Numbered from the stretch's first letter, positions 44,322 through 55,631 are shown. The stretch: 64,000 nucleotides of DNA from Pseudoscardovia radai (GCF_002259605.1 NZ_MWWR01000003.1:62001-126000), one strand, 5' to 3'. Numbers and translations are program-made. The notes: a model not told the origin generated them from the sequence alone.

Positions 44322-45973
44322 CCGCAATCCAGGAGCGAATCGTGAACGAGAACGGCGCGCGGAAAGCCGCCGACGGCGTGCGCATCCCCGACCCGGCGGG
44401 CCCCGGCGCCTACGGGCAGGGCCGCCGCCAGCCCATGCGCCAGGACCTCGCGCGTGCCGCGGAGCTTGCGAAGGCCGCGGAGGACCACGCGCGCGAACGC
44501 CAGCATCCCAAGGGCAAGCTCACGGCGCGTGAACGCCTCGACCTGCTTTTCGACTCCGGCACCTTCCAGGAGATCGGTCGCTTCGCCGGCGGAAACATCG
44601 GCCACGATGTGCCCGGCGCCGCCGTCGTCACCGGATTCGGCGAGGTGTGGGGCCGCAAGGTAGCCGTCTACGCCCAGGACTTCTCCGTCAAGGGCGGCTC
44701 CATGGGCGTGGCCGAGGGTGACAAGATCTGCCACCTCATGGACATGGCCATCGAGCTCAAGGTGCCGATCGTGGCCATCGTGGACTCGGGCGGCGCACGC
44801 ATCCAGGAGGGCGTCGCGGCCCTGACCCAGTACGGACGCATCTTCCGCAAGACCTGCGAGGCGTCCGGCCTCGTGCCGCAGATCTCGCTGATCCTGGGGC
44901 CCTGCGCGGGCGGCGCCGTGTACTGCCCGGCGCTGACCGACATCATCATCATGACGCGCGAGAACTCGTATATGTTCGTCACCGGACCCGACGTGGTCAA
45001 GGCATCGACCGGCGAGCGAATCTCCATGGAGGAGCTCGGCGGCGGCTACGTGCACAACGCCACGAGCGGCGTGGCCCACTACCTGGGCGAGGACGAGCCC
45101 GACGCCATCGACTACGCGCGCACCGTGCTCGCGTACCTGCCCGAGAACAGCGACTCGCTGCCGCCCGTCTACGCGTACGGCGCCGGGCATGCCGAGGACG
45201 TGGCGGCGCGCCGCATCGGCACCATCGTGCCGCAGAACGACCGTCAGCCCTACGATGTGGTGGACGTGATCCGCTGCATCGTCGACTACGGGGAGCTCGT
45301 GCAGGTGCAGGAGCTGTTCGCGCCCTCCGCGGTGGTCGGCTTCGCCTGCGTGGCCGGCCAGCCCGTGGGCATCGTGGCGGACCAGCCGTGCCAGCTCGCC
45401 GGCAGCCTCGACGTGGATTCCTCGGAGAAGGTGGCGCGTTTCGTGCGCATGTGCGACGCGTTCAACCTGCCCGTCATCACGCTCGTGGACGTGCCGGGCT
45501 ACAAGCCGGGAAGCGACCAGGAGCACGCCGGCATCATCCGCCGCGGCGCGAAGGTGATCTACGCCTACGCCAACGCGCAGGTGCCGCTGATCACGGTGAT
45601 CCTGCGCAAGGCCTTCGGCGGCGCGTATATCGTGCTCGGATCCAAGGCCATCGGCGCGGATTTCAACTTCGCGTGGCCGAATTCGCAGATCGCCGTGCTC
45701 GGCGCGCAGGGAGCCGTGAACATCATCCACCGCAAGGAGCTGCGCAAGGCGCGCGAGCAGGGGCCCGAGGCCGAGGAGCGGCTGCGCTCCGAGCTCGTGG
45801 CGCAGTACGAGGCCGAGACCGTGAACGCGAATCTCTCGCTGGAGACCGGGCAGATCGACGCGATGATCGACCCCGAGCAGACGCGCGACGTCATCATCCG
45901 CTCGCTGTCCGTGCTGCGCGGCAAGCAGCGCCGCCGTCCGACGACGCGCCACCACGGCAACCAGCCGCTGTGA
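44318..45973 (+). CDS. Acyl-CoA carboxylase beta subunit (carboxyltransferase)
   Basis: A 551-residue carboxyltransferase of the AccD/PccB family, which moves the carboxyl group from biotin to acetyl- or propionyl-CoA. Family blocks include KLTARERLDLLFDSGTF, the GGSMG turn near DFSVKGGSMG, DSGGARIQEGV, GPCAGGAVYCPA, and in the second half VDVPGYKPGSDQEHAGIIRRGAK and LRKAFGGAYIVLGSKAIGAD. The GTG start overlaps the alpha subunit stop. It is followed after 81 bases by FAS-I. The acyl-CoA specificity cannot be read from sequence by eye. Confidence 0.95.
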   Translation: MTAIQERIVNENGARKAADGVRIPDPAGPGAYGQGRRQPMRQDLARAAELAKAAEDHARERQHPKGKLTARERLDLLFDSGTFQEIGRFAGGNIGHDVPGAAVVTGFGEVWGRKVAVYAQDFSVKGGSMGVAEGDKICHLMDMAIELKVPIVAIVDSGGARIQEGVAALTQYGRIFRKTCEASGLVPQISLILGPCAGGAVYCPALTDIIIMTRENSYMFVTGPDVVKASTGERISMEELGGGYVHNATSGVAHYLGEDEPDAIDYARTVLAYLPENSDSLPPVYAYGAGHAEDVAARRIGTIVPQNDRQPYDVVDVIRCIVDYGELVQVQELFAPSAVVGFACVAGQPVGIVADQPCQLAGSLDVDSSEKVARFVRMCDAFNLPVITLVDVPGYKPGSDQEHAGIIRRGAKVIYAYANAQVPLITVILRKAFGGAYIVLGSKAIGADFNFAWPNSQIAVLGAQGAVNIIHRKELRKAREQGPEAEERLRSELVAQYEAETVNANLSLETGQIDAMIDPEQTRDVIIRSLSVLRGKQRRRPTTRHHGNQPL

Positions 45974-46054
45974 CGCCGGCGGCTTCCCTACGATTTTCCG
46001 AACGAACAACACACCATCACGCACAACCAGATACATCACCAGGAGATACAAGGC

Positions 46055-49000
46055 ATGACTTCCTTCCTGACCCGCCTGTGCGACGCACAGGTCATCCTCA
46101 CTTTCGCCGGCCAGTCCACGCCGTGGACGGCCGCCCTTCGCGAGCTGGACAACGACCCCGACCTTTCGGAGCGTCTGCACGCCTACGCGGCGGATTCCGA
46201 GCGCCTGCTCGAGCCCATCGCCGCCGACCTGCTGGCCACCACCGGCGAAAGCGCCGATCTGTTCGACTATGCATCCGACTCCCCGGTGCTCGGCGCCGCC
46301 GCCGACGCGGCCGTGAGCGTGCCCGGCATCGCGCTCGCCCAGCTGGGCGCGCTGCTGTCGGCGGCCGACCTCGGCTTCAAGGCCTCCGCCGTCTCGCCGA
46401 TCGCATCCCTGGGCCACTCCCAGGGCGTGCTGGCCGTCGACATGGTGCAGGCCGCCCACGAGGCGTCGGACGCGCAGTCCACGCGCGACGCCATCGTGCG
46501 CATCCTCGCCATCGCGCGCCTCATCGGAGCGGCCGGCGCCCGCCAGTCGCATCTGCTCGGCCTCGAGGGCGAGCGCGGCACGTCGCCCATGATGTCCATC
46601 AAGGGCGCCACCCGCGCCCAGGTGGAGGAGCTTATCCGCCGCGTCGCCAACCCGGCCGGCCCCATCGCCATCGGCGTCACCAACTCTCGCACGCATATGG
46701 TCGTCTCCGGCCACCCGGCCGACCTTGCCAGGCTCGAGCGCCAGATCGGCCTCGAGCACGAGCGTCAGGCCAAGCTGCGCGCACAGAAGGTGCGCGGCGG
46801 CAAGGTGTTCGACCCCTCCGTCGAATACCTCGAGGTCACCGTGCCGTTCCACTCCGAGCTGATGGAACCCGCCGTGGCCCAAGTGGAGGAATGGGCCGCC
46901 CGCTGCGGCCTTGATGGCGCGCAGGCCCGCCGTCTCGCCTCACAGGTGCTCACCGACGACGTGGACTGGAGCGGCCAGGTGGCCGAAGCGCTCGCGAAGG
47001 CGGATGCCTCGAAGGTGTGGTTCGTCGACTTCGGCCCCGGCGTCACGGCGGCCAAGCTCACCGGCGCCCTGGTGGACGGCACCGGCGCGGGAATCGTGTC
47101 CCTTTCCACCGCAAAGGACCGCGTCGCCGCCGTGGAGCTCGAGGAAGAGCCGCACCGCCTCGCCGATTGGTCCCGTTTCGCGCCGCGCGTCATCGAAACC
47201 GCCGCGGGCCGCGAGGTGAGCACGGCCTTCACGCGCCTGACCGGCAAGAAGCCGATTCTGCTCGCCGGCATGACGCCCACCACCGTCGATCCCGAGATCG
47301 TGGCGGCGGCCGCGAATCGCGGCTACTGGGCCGAGCTCGCCGGCGGCGGCCAGGTGACCGAGGAGGTGCTCGACCGCCATGTGGCCGAACTCCAAAGCCA
47401 GCTGCGCGAAGGCGCGAGCGTGGAGTTCAACGCCATGTTCATGGACCGCTACCTGTGGAACCTGCAGTTCGGCGGCAAGCGCCTCGTGCCGCGCAAGCGC
47501 GCGTCCGGCGCCCCGATCGACGGCGTCGTGGTGTCCGCGGGCATCCCGGAGTTCGACGAGGCCGTCGAGCTCGTGCACACCCTGAACAAGGACGGCTTCC
47601 CGTATGTGGCGTTCAAGCCCGGCACCGTGGACCAGATCCGCCAGGTGCTGCGCATCGCGCAGGCCGTGGAGCCCGTGACCGTCATCATGGAGGTGGAGGG
47701 CGGCTCCGCCGGCGGCCACCATTCGTGGGAAAGCCTCGACGATCTGCTCGTCAGCACCTACGCGCAGGTGCGCGACCACCGCAACGTCGTGCTCGTCGCC
47801 GGAGGCGGCATCGGCACGCCGCAGCGCGCGGCCGACTACATCTGCGGCCAGTGGAGCGAACGCTACGGCGTGCCGCGCATGCCCGTCGACGGCGTGCTCG
47901 TGGGCACCGCCGTCATGACCGCCAAGGAGGCGCATACCAGCGAGCAGGTCAAGGACCTTCTCGTGGCCACGCCCGGCATCGACCCGGACGCGAAGGACGG
48001 CGACGTGTTCGCGCCGCTGGGGGAGAGCTGGGTGCCGTCCGGCAAGGAGCGCGGCGGCATGACCTCCGGCCTGTCGCATCTGCACGCCGACCTGTACGAG
48101 ATCGAGAATTCCTCCGCCCGGGCCGGACGCCTCATCGTGCATCTGGAGAAGCACCCCGAGGAGCTCGCCGCCCGACGCGACGAGGTGATCGCCGCGCTGG
48201 ACGCCACGAGCAAGCCGTATTTCGGCGACCTCGACGCCATGACCTATCAGGAGTGGGCGCAGCGCTTCGCCGACCTGTGCTACCCGTGGGCCGACCGCAC
48301 CTTCGCCGACCGCTTCCTGCACCTGCTGCACCGCATCGAGGCGCGTGTCACCGAGCAGGACACCGGCGAGTTCACGTCCCTGTTCGCCGACACCGACGCC
48401 GTGCTCGACGCCCCGGCGGCGCTCGACCGCCTCGCCGAGGCCTACCCGCAGGCCGGCGAGCTGCATGTGACGCCGACCGACGCCGCCTGGTTCCCGGCGC
48501 TGTGCCGCGAATACCCCAAGCCCGTGCCCTTCGTGCCCGTCATCGACGGCGACCTGCTGCGCTGGTGGGGCCGCGACCAGCTGTGGCAGTCCGAGGACCC
48601 GCGCTACTCCGCCGATTCCGTGCGCATCATCCCCGGCCCCATCGCCGTCGCGGGCATCACGACCAAGAACGAGCCGGTGACGGATATCCTGGGGCGCTTC
48701 GCCGACGCATGCCTCGAGCGTGCGCAGGCCGACGATGGCGCCGACGATACTTCCGACGATTCCGCCGTCGCGACGGCTTTCGCCGCCCTCGACGGTGCCA
48801 CGGACCCCGAGGCCGCCATCCGCCGCACCCCGCATATCAGCTGGATGGGCCATATGATGGACAACCCGGCCTTCGGTACGCCTGAGGGCGATGAGACCTA
48901 CGAGATCACGCCCGCCGCCGATGACGCCGATTCCGCCTCGTCCGCCATCACGCGGTGGGACCTCGACGTGCATCTCGACACGCACTGGGACGGTGAAAAG

Positions 49001-52000
49001 GACGGCGGCACCGGCAAGCACGCCGTGCGCGACATCGTCATCCCGCTCACCCTCGACGCCGACGCGCCGTACCTCATGCCCGTCGTTGACAAGGCGCGCC
49101 TGCCCAAGCATGTCTACGCCATGCTCGCCGCCACCGCCGGCATCGGCAACACCGCCATCACCGGCGACGTGCTCGACGCGATGCCGCAGGTCACCGTGAG
49201 CGACGCGGACCGCGAGCAGGGTCACCCCTTCGGCCATGTGGAGTCGCACTACACGCTGTCCGCCAACCTTGGCCCCGACCATGAGACCGTCACCGGCGCG
49301 GCGCTTCCCGGCACGCTTGCCAAGGCGCGCATCGTGCCCGACGCCCTCGTCGGACCCGCCTGGCCCGCCATCTACGCGGCCCTTGGCTCCGTCCACGACG
49401 GCGACACGCCGATTATCGAAGGCCTGCTCAACGCAGTGCACCTCGACCACCTCATCCGCCTGTCCGACGATCGCGACGCGCTCGCGGCGCATACCGGCCA
49501 GAGCGTGAACCTCTCCGCATGGGCTGAGGACTACGTGGAATCCGCCTCCGGCCGCGTTATCACCATCCATGTGACGCATATCGCGAAGGACGGCACCGTC
49601 CTGGCCGAGCAGACCGAGCGCTTCGCCATCCGCGGCCGCGCCTACAGCGCCGAGCTGCCGGCCGACGCACCCGCCAACGGAGGCATCGTGGCGGACATAC
49701 GCGACACCCCGCGCCGTCTGCTGCGCCGCGTCACCGTCACCGCGCCCACCGACATGACCGCCTTCGCCCGCACCTCCGGCGACTTCAACCCCATCCACAC
49801 GTCCCGCCGCGCCGCCGCCATCTCCGGCCTGGCCGCGCCCCTCGTGCACGGCATGTGGCTGTCCGCCACGGCGCAGCACGCCGTCGAGGCGCGTGACGCC
49901 AAGGGCAACGCCTGGCCGATCGAAGGCTGGACGTACACGATGTACGGCATGGTGCAGCTCGGCGCCACCGTCACGATCGATGTGGAGCGCATCGGCCGCG
50001 TGGCCGGCCGCGGCATCGTGCTCGAAGTGACGTGCCGCGCCGACGGCGAGCTCGTCTCGCGCGCCACCGCCATCACCCGCGCGCCCATCAGCGCCTTCGT
50101 CTACCCCGGCCAGGGCATCCAGCACAAGGGCATGGTGCTCGACGAGCGCACCAAGAGCGCCGCCGCCCGCGAGGTGTGGGAGCGCGCCGACGCGGTCACG
50201 CGCAGCCAGCTCGGGTTCTCGATCCTCGCCATCGTGCGTGACAACCCCACCGACATCATCGCCAACGGCGTGCACTACCACCACCCGGACGGCCTGCTCA
50301 ACCTCACGCAGTTCACGCAGGTGGCGCTCGCCACCGTGGCCTTCGCGCAGTCCGCGCGCCTGCGCGAGGCGGGGGCGCTGGTGGAGGGCTCCTACTTCGC
50401 CGGCCATTCCCTCGGCGAATACGATGCGCTGAGCTCCTTCGCGGGCATCATCCCGCTGGAAACCGAGCTCGTGCTCGTGTTCCACCGCGGCTCCACGATG
50501 CACCATCTCATCGAACGCGACGAGCAGGGCCGCTCGAACTACCGCATGGGCGCGCTGCGCCCCAACCAGTTCGGTGTGGGCGACGACGGCGTCAAGGAGT
50601 ACGTGGCGCAGGTCGCCAAGGAAAGCGGCGAGTTCCTCGAGATCGTCAACTACAACCTCGAGGGCGCCCAGTACGCCGTCGCCGGCACCATCGCGGGTCT
50701 CAAGGCCCTGCGTGACGACGCGAACCGCCGTGCCAAGGAGGCGGGCGGCAAGCCGGCGTTCATGTTCGTGCCCGGCATCGACGTGCCGTTCCATTCGAGC
50801 AAGCTGCGCCGCGGCGTGCCTGAGTTCCGTGACAAGCTCGACGCCCTGCTGCCGCAGCATATCGACTACTCGCGCCTCGTGGGCCGCTACATCCCGAACC
50901 TCGTGGCCCGGCCCTTCGAGATGACGAAGGACTTCGCCCGCTCGATCCTCGACGTGGTGCCGTCCGAGCGCATCAGGAAGGCGCTCGAGAAGGACTCCGT
51001 GTGGGATTCCTACGCCAAGGACGACCAGAAGCTCGGCCGCCTGCTGCTCACCGAGCTGCTCAGCTGGCAGTTCGCGTCGCCGGTGCGCTGGATCGAGACG
51101 CAGCGCCTGCTGTTCACACCGCGTGAGGAAGGCGGCCTGGGCGTCACCAACTACGTGGAGGTGGGCCTGGGCAAGTCCCCGACGCTGGCGAACCTCGGCG
51201 CCAAGACGCTGCGCCTGCCGCGTTTCGAGGGCCTGGACGTGACCGTGCGGAATGTGGAGCGCGACGAGGCCCGTGTGTATTGCACGGACACGGATTCGCT
51301 GGTTCCGCAGGAGGATCTGGAGGAGGCGCCGGCATCCGCGCCGGCCGCGGCCTCCACGATGGCTGCTGCGTCCGGTGCCGCCGCGTCCGCGACGCCGGCG
51401 GCTTCGGCGGCCGCCGCGACGCCTGCTCCTGCAGCTGCCGCGTCCGCGTCCGCCGCGCCTGCGCCTGCGCCCGCCGCGCCGGCAGCCTCCGGCCCTGTCG
51501 CCGACCTGCCGTTCACGGCGGCCGACGGCATCAAGACCCTGCTGGCCTACGAGTCGAAGGTGCGCCCCGACCAGATCGGCGACCAGGACACCACCGATAC
51601 GCTGACCAACGGCGTGTCGTCCCGCCGCAACCAGCTGCTCATGGATATCACGGGAGAGCTGGGTGTGCCCAGCGTCGAGGGAGCGGCCGAGGCCACCGTC
51701 GCCAAGCTCACGGGAATCGTGACCTCGGTGGCCCCCAAGTACCGCGCCTTCGGGCAGGTGCTCAGCGAGGCCGTGCGCGAACGCCTCCATGCGCTGTTCG
51801 GCTCCGCCGGCGTCAAGCCCACGCATATCGCGCAGCGTCTGAACGATTTCTGGGGTCTGGGCGAGGGGTGGACGGCCTTCGTCACGGCCGCCATCCTGCT
51901 CGGCACCCGCGAGGGCGCCAGCTCGCGAGGCGGTGACCTCGCCACGCTGCCAGCCAACCCGGTGGCCAACACCGCCGAGGCGGACGCGCTCATCGACGCG

Positions 52001-55000
52001 GCCGTGCAGCAGGTGGCCGGCGAGCACGGCGTGGCTGTGGCCCCCGTCTCCGCAGGAGCAGGCGCCGGCGGCGCCGTCGTGGATTCCGCCGCTCTCGACG
52101 CCTTCGCCAGCTCCGTGACCGGCAAGGACGGCGTGCTCGCCTCCACCGCGCGCTTCGTGCTCGGGCAGCTTGGCGTCGAAGCGCCGCAGCCGACTGGGGA
52201 CGACGACGAGGACGCGCGCCGCACCGTCGAGGCTGTCGAAGCCGAGCTCGGGGCGAAATGGGTGGAGCAGGTCACGCCGCGCTTCGACGAACGCAAGGCG
52301 ATTCTGTTCGACGACCGCTGGGCCTCGGCCCGCGAAGACCTCGCGCATATCTATTACGGCCATGACGAGGAGCGCGCCGCGCTCGACTTCACCGGCGCCG
52401 GCGAGGCCGTGGCCGAGCAGGCCCGCTGGTACGCGGAGCAGGCCGCGAAGGGCGGCGACAAGACGCTGCGCGACGTGTTCCGCCGCATCGCCGAGCAGGC
52501 CGCGATGGATGCCGATGCCGTGGCCGCGGCCGACGAGGAAGCCGCGAAGAAGGCGTCCAAGGCGCTGAAGAAGGCCGCCTCCGGCAAGCAGGGCGCGGAT
52601 GCGTCCGACACGATGGCCGCCTCCGACAGCGCCGAGGTGCGCGCCGCGCGCCGCTTCGACGGCGACATCGCCGTCGTCACCGGCGTGTCCGCCAACTCCA
52701 TCGCCGGACAGGTCGTGGCAGGCCTGCTGGCCGGCGGCGCCACGGTGATCGCCACCAGCCACAGCTTCCGCCCGTCCATCGTGCAGTGGGCCAAGAGGAC
52801 GTACCGCACGCATGTCACGCGCGGCGCGGCCCTGTGGCTTGTGCCCGCGAACCTGTCGAGCTACCGCGACGTGGACGCGCTGATCGAATGGATTGGCACG
52901 GAGCAGCGTGAGACGCACGGTGCCACCACCACCGTCATCAAGCCGGCGCTCGAGCCCACGGTGCTCTTCCCGTTCGCCGCACCGCCCGTGCATGGCACGA
53001 TGGCGGATTCGGGCGAGCTGTTCGAATCCCAGGCACGCCTCATGCTGTGGGGCGTGGAACGCCTCATCGCGGGGCTGTCCGCCATCGGCGCCGACACGGA
53101 CGTGGACCACAGGCTGCACGTGGTGCTGCCCGGCTCGCCCAACCGCGGCGTGTTCGGCGGCGACGGCGCGTACGGCGAGGTCAAGAGCGCCTTCGACGCG
53201 CTCGTCAACCGTGCGCGCCCCGAGCGCGTGTGGTCCGACCGCGTCACCTTCGCCCACCCCAAGATCGGCTGGGTGCGCGGCACCGGCCTCATGGGCGGCA
53301 ACGACCCGCTCGTCGAAGTGGTTCAGAGGCATGGCCTGACCACGTATTCCACCGAGCAGATCGCGAATCGTCTGCTCGACCTCGCCACCGCCGACGCCCG
53401 CGCGAAGGCCGCGGCGGACGGTCCGCTCGACGTGGACCTCACCGGAGGCCTGGGCAGCGAGCCGCTCGACATCCGCGCCCTGCGCGCGGAGGCCGAGGCG
53501 GATGCGGCGGCGAAGGCCGCGGTGGCGCAATCGTCGGATTCCCCGGTGCAGGCCGCAGCCGCGCCGCAGACGCGCATCAAGGCGCTGCCCACGCCGCGCG
53601 TGCCGCGCCAGCCCGTCGCCGACCTCGCCGAATGGAGCGGCGTCACCGCCCGCCCCGAGGACGAGGTGGTTATCGTGTCCATCGGCGAACTGGGCCCGTG
53701 GGGCTTCGGTCGCACGCGTTTCGAAGCCGAGCTGGGCATCCGTTCGGACGGCACGGTCAACCTCTCTGCCATGGGTGTGCTTGAGCTTGCCTGGAACATG
53801 GGACTCGTCTCGTGGCAGGACAACCCGCAGCCGGGCTGGGTGGACGCCGACGGCGAGCCGATCGCCGAGGAGGACATCGCCGACCGCTACCGCGACGAGG
53901 TGATCGCTCGCTCCGGCATCCGTCCCTTCACCGAGGCGATGGGCGTGAGCTACAAGGACGGCAGCGACGAGGAATCCGCCGAGGTCTTCCTCGACCACGA
54001 CGTCACCTTCAGCGTGGCCAACCGCCAGATGGCCGACGAATACGCCGCCGCCGACCCCGTGCACACGCGCATCGGACGCGACGAGGAAACCGGCGAATGG
54101 ACCGTCACGCGTCTCAAGGGCGCCAGCGCCTTCGTGCCGCGCCGCGCCACCATGACGCGCACCGTCGGCGGCCAGTTCCCCGACGGCTTCGATCCCACGC
54201 GCTGGGGCATCCCGGCCTCCATGGTCGGTGACGTGGACCCGATCGCGCTGTGGAACATCGTCACCACCGTCGACGCATTCCTCTCCGCCGGATTCAGCCC
54301 CGCCGAACTGCTGCAGTCCGTGCACCCCGCACAGGTGGCCGACACGCAGGGCACCGGCTTCGGCGGCATGCATTCCATGCGCCAGCTGTACGTGGACCGC
54401 TACCTGAACCGCGAATACCCCAGCGACATCCTGCAGGAGGCGCTGCCGAACGTCGTGGCCGCGCATGTGATGCAGTCCTACATCGGCGGCTACGGCGCCA
54501 TGGTGCAGCCGGTCTCCGCCTGCGCCACCGCCGCCGTGTCCATCGAGGAGGGCTTCGACAAGATTCGCCTGGGCAAGGCCGACTTCGTGGTTGCCGGCGC
54601 CATCGACGACATCGGCGTCGAATCCGTCAACGGCTTCGGCTACATGAACGCCACCGCGAACTCGCAGGAGATGGCTGACAAGGGCATCGCCCCGCGCTTC
54701 TTCTCGCGCGCCAACGACAGGCGCCGCGGCGGATTCATCGAAGCGCAGGGCGGCGGCACCGTGCTGCTCACCCGCGGCGACATCGCGCTGCGCCTGGGGC
54801 TGCCCGTCGCCGGCGTGGTGGGGTATGTGCGCTCCTTCGCGGATGGCGCGCATACGTCCATCCCGGCGCCCGGCCTTGGTGCGCTCGCGGCGGCGCAGGG
54901 CGGCAGGGACTCCGCGCTCGTGCGCGACCTCGCGGCGCTCGGCGTGGAGCCGGACGACATCGCCGTGGTTTCCAAGCACGACACGTCCACGAATGCCAAC

Positions 55001-55600
55001 GACCCCAACGAGTCCGAGCTTCACAACACCATCGAGCACGCCATCGGCCGCACGGCCGGCAACCCGCTCTACGTGGTGTCGCAGAAGAGCCTGACCGGCC
55101 ACGCCAAGGGCGGCGCCTGCGTGTTCCAGGTGCATGGCCTCACGCAGATCTTCGCATCCGGCACCGTGCCGGCGAACGCATCGCTCGACTGCGTGGACCC
55201 CAAGCTCGAGCGCGACGACTTCATGGTGTGGCTGCGCGAGCCGCTCGACCTCGGGGCCGCCGGCCGCACGGTGAAGGCGGGGCTCGCCACGTCCCTCGGC
55301 TTCGGGCATGTTTCCGGCCTCGTGGCGCTCGTGCACCCCGGTGCGTTCGAAGCCGCCGTGGCGAAGACCGCGGGCCAGGACGCGCTGGACGCGTGGCGTG
55401 CGCACGCCGACCGCCGTCTGGCCGCGGGCGCTGAGCGCCTGGCCGCCGGCATGCTCGGCCACGCGCCGCTGTTCGAGCCGGTGGAGGGCCGCCGTCTGCG
55501 CGAGGACGGCCACGGCTACGATGCGCATGAGGTGGAGAAGGCCATGCTTCTCGACCCCGAGGCGCGTCTGGGGGCCGATGGGTATTACGACGCGCGGTAG
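46055..55600 (+). CDS. fas: Type I fatty acid synthase, single polypeptide
   Basis: A 3181-residue FAS-I of the actinobacterial type. Domains in order: acetyltransferase with GHSQG (Ser122); enoyl reductase TIM barrel from about 398 (LLAGMTPTTVDPEIV); MaoC-like dehydratase with SGDFNPIH at about 1240; malonyl/palmitoyl transferase with GHSLGEYD at about 1450; an Ala/Pro/Ser linker; ACP with Ser in GVSSRRNQ at about 1855; ketoreductase with AVVTGVSANS at about 2206; ketosynthase with Cys2823 (VSACATAAVS), His2975 and His3016. No phosphopantetheinyl transferase domain is fused; acpS follows. The ATG follows an AGGAGA site. Short acidic repeats lie in one linker (about 890-910). Confidence 0.97.
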   Translation: MTSFLTRLCDAQVILTFAGQSTPWTAALRELDNDPDLSERLHAYAADSERLLEPIAADLLATTGESADLFDYASDSPVLGAAADAAVSVPGIALAQLGALLSAADLGFKASAVSPIASLGHSQGVLAVDMVQAAHEASDAQSTRDAIVRILAIARLIGAAGARQSHLLGLEGERGTSPMMSIKGATRAQVEELIRRVANPAGPIAIGVTNSRTHMVVSGHPADLARLERQIGLEHERQAKLRAQKVRGGKVFDPSVEYLEVTVPFHSELMEPAVAQVEEWAARCGLDGAQARRLASQVLTDDVDWSGQVAEALAKADASKVWFVDFGPGVTAAKLTGALVDGTGAGIVSLSTAKDRVAAVELEEEPHRLADWSRFAPRVIETAAGREVSTAFTRLTGKKPILLAGMTPTTVDPEIVAAAANRGYWAELAGGGQVTEEVLDRHVAELQSQLREGASVEFNAMFMDRYLWNLQFGGKRLVPRKRASGAPIDGVVVSAGIPEFDEAVELVHTLNKDGFPYVAFKPGTVDQIRQVLRIAQAVEPVTVIMEVEGGSAGGHHSWESLDDLLVSTYAQVRDHRNVVLVAGGGIGTPQRAADYICGQWSERYGVPRMPVDGVLVGTAVMTAKEAHTSEQVKDLLVATPGIDPDAKDGDVFAPLGESWVPSGKERGGMTSGLSHLHADLYEIENSSARAGRLIVHLEKHPEELAARRDEVIAALDATSKPYFGDLDAMTYQEWAQRFADLCYPWADRTFADRFLHLLHRIEARVTEQDTGEFTSLFADTDAVLDAPAALDRLAEAYPQAGELHVTPTDAAWFPALCREYPKPVPFVPVIDGDLLRWWGRDQLWQSEDPRYSADSVRIIPGPIAVAGITTKNEPVTDILGRFADACLERAQADDGADDTSDDSAVATAFAALDGATDPEAAIRRTPHISWMGHMMDNPAFGTPEGDETYEITPAADDADSASSAITRWDLDVHLDTHWDGEKDGGTGKHAVRDIVIPLTLDADAPYLMPVVDKARLPKHVYAMLAATAGIGNTAITGDVLDAMPQVTVSDADREQGHPFGHVESHYTLSANLGPDHETVTGAALPGTLAKARIVPDALVGPAWPAIYAALGSVHDGDTPIIEGLLNAVHLDHLIRLSDDRDALAAHTGQSVNLSAWAEDYVESASGRVITIHVTHIAKDGTVLAEQTERFAIRGRAYSAELPADAPANGGIVADIRDTPRRLLRRVTVTAPTDMTAFARTSGDFNPIHTSRRAAAISGLAAPLVHGMWLSATAQHAVEARDAKGNAWPIEGWTYTMYGMVQLGATVTIDVERIGRVAGRGIVLEVTCRADGELVSRATAITRAPISAFVYPGQGIQHKGMVLDERTKSAAAREVWERADAVTRSQLGFSILAIVRDNPTDIIANGVHYHHPDGLLNLTQFTQVALATVAFAQSARLREAGALVEGSYFAGHSLGEYDALSSFAGIIPLETELVLVFHRGSTMHHLIERDEQGRSNYRMGALRPNQFGVGDDGVKEYVAQVAKESGEFLEIVNYNLEGAQYAVAGTIAGLKALRDDANRRAKEAGGKPAFMFVPGIDVPFHSSKLRRGVPEFRDKLDALLPQHIDYSRLVGRYIPNLVARPFEMTKDFARSILDVVPSERIRKALEKDSVWDSYAKDDQKLGRLLLTELLSWQFASPVRWIETQRLLFTPREEGGLGVTNYVEVGLGKSPTLANLGAKTLRLPRFEGLDVTVRNVERDEARVYCTDTDSLVPQEDLEEAPASAPAAASTMAAASGAAASATPAASAAAATPAPAAAASASAAPAPAPAAPAASGPVADLPFTAADGIKTLLAYESKVRPDQIGDQDTTDTLTNGVSSRRNQLLMDITGELGVPSVEGAAEATVAKLTGIVTSVAPKYRAFGQVLSEAVRERLHALFGSAGVKPTHIAQRLNDFWGLGEGWTAFVTAAILLGTREGASSRGGDLATLPANPVANTAEADALIDAAVQQVAGEHGVAVAPVSAGAGAGGAVVDSAALDAFASSVTGKDGVLASTARFVLGQLGVEAPQPTGDDDEDARRTVEAVEAELGAKWVEQVTPRFDERKAILFDDRWASAREDLAHIYYGHDEERAALDFTGAGEAVAEQARWYAEQAAKGGDKTLRDVFRRIAEQAAMDADAVAAADEEAAKKASKALKKAASGKQGADASDTMAASDSAEVRAARRFDGDIAVVTGVSANSIAGQVVAGLLAGGATVIATSHSFRPSIVQWAKRTYRTHVTRGAALWLVPANLSSYRDVDALIEWIGTEQRETHGATTTVIKPALEPTVLFPFAAPPVHGTMADSGELFESQARLMLWGVERLIAGLSAIGADTDVDHRLHVVLPGSPNRGVFGGDGAYGEVKSAFDALVNRARPERVWSDRVTFAHPKIGWVRGTGLMGGNDPLVEVVQRHGLTTYSTEQIANRLLDLATADARAKAAADGPLDVDLTGGLGSEPLDIRALRAEAEADAAAKAAVAQSSDSPVQAAAAPQTRIKALPTPRVPRQPVADLAEWSGVTARPEDEVVIVSIGELGPWGFGRTRFEAELGIRSDGTVNLSAMGVLELAWNMGLVSWQDNPQPGWVDADGEPIAEEDIADRYRDEVIARSGIRPFTEAMGVSYKDGSDEESAEVFLDHDVTFSVANRQMADEYAAADPVHTRIGRDEETGEWTVTRLKGASAFVPRRATMTRTVGGQFPDGFDPTRWGIPASMVGDVDPIALWNIVTTVDAFLSAGFSPAELLQSVHPAQVADTQGTGFGGMHSMRQLYVDRYLNREYPSDILQEALPNVVAAHVMQSYIGGYGAMVQPVSACATAAVSIEEGFDKIRLGKADFVVAGAIDDIGVESVNGFGYMNATANSQEMADKGIAPRFFSRANDRRRGGFIEAQGGGTVLLTRGDIALRLGLPVAGVVGYVRSFADGAHTSIPAPGLGALAAAQGGRDSALVRDLAALGVEPDDIAVVSKHDTSTNANDPNESELHNTIEHAIGRTAGNPLYVVSQKSLTGHAKGGACVFQVHGLTQIFASGTVPANASLDCVDPKLERDDFMVWLREPLDLGAAGRTVKAGLATSLGFGHVSGLVALVHPGAFEAAVAKTAGQDALDAWRAHADRRLAAGAERLAAGMLGHAPLFEPVEGRRLREDGHGYDAHEVEKAMLLDPEARLGADGYYDAR

Positions 55601-55631
55601 GCGCGGCATGGTCTGAGGGCCCTTGGCGGAC

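Noticed and set aside
44159-46882. A 907-codon antisense frame across the carboxylase and the start of fas.
   Set aside because: It crosses two well-supported genes and an intergenic gap and shows no domain.
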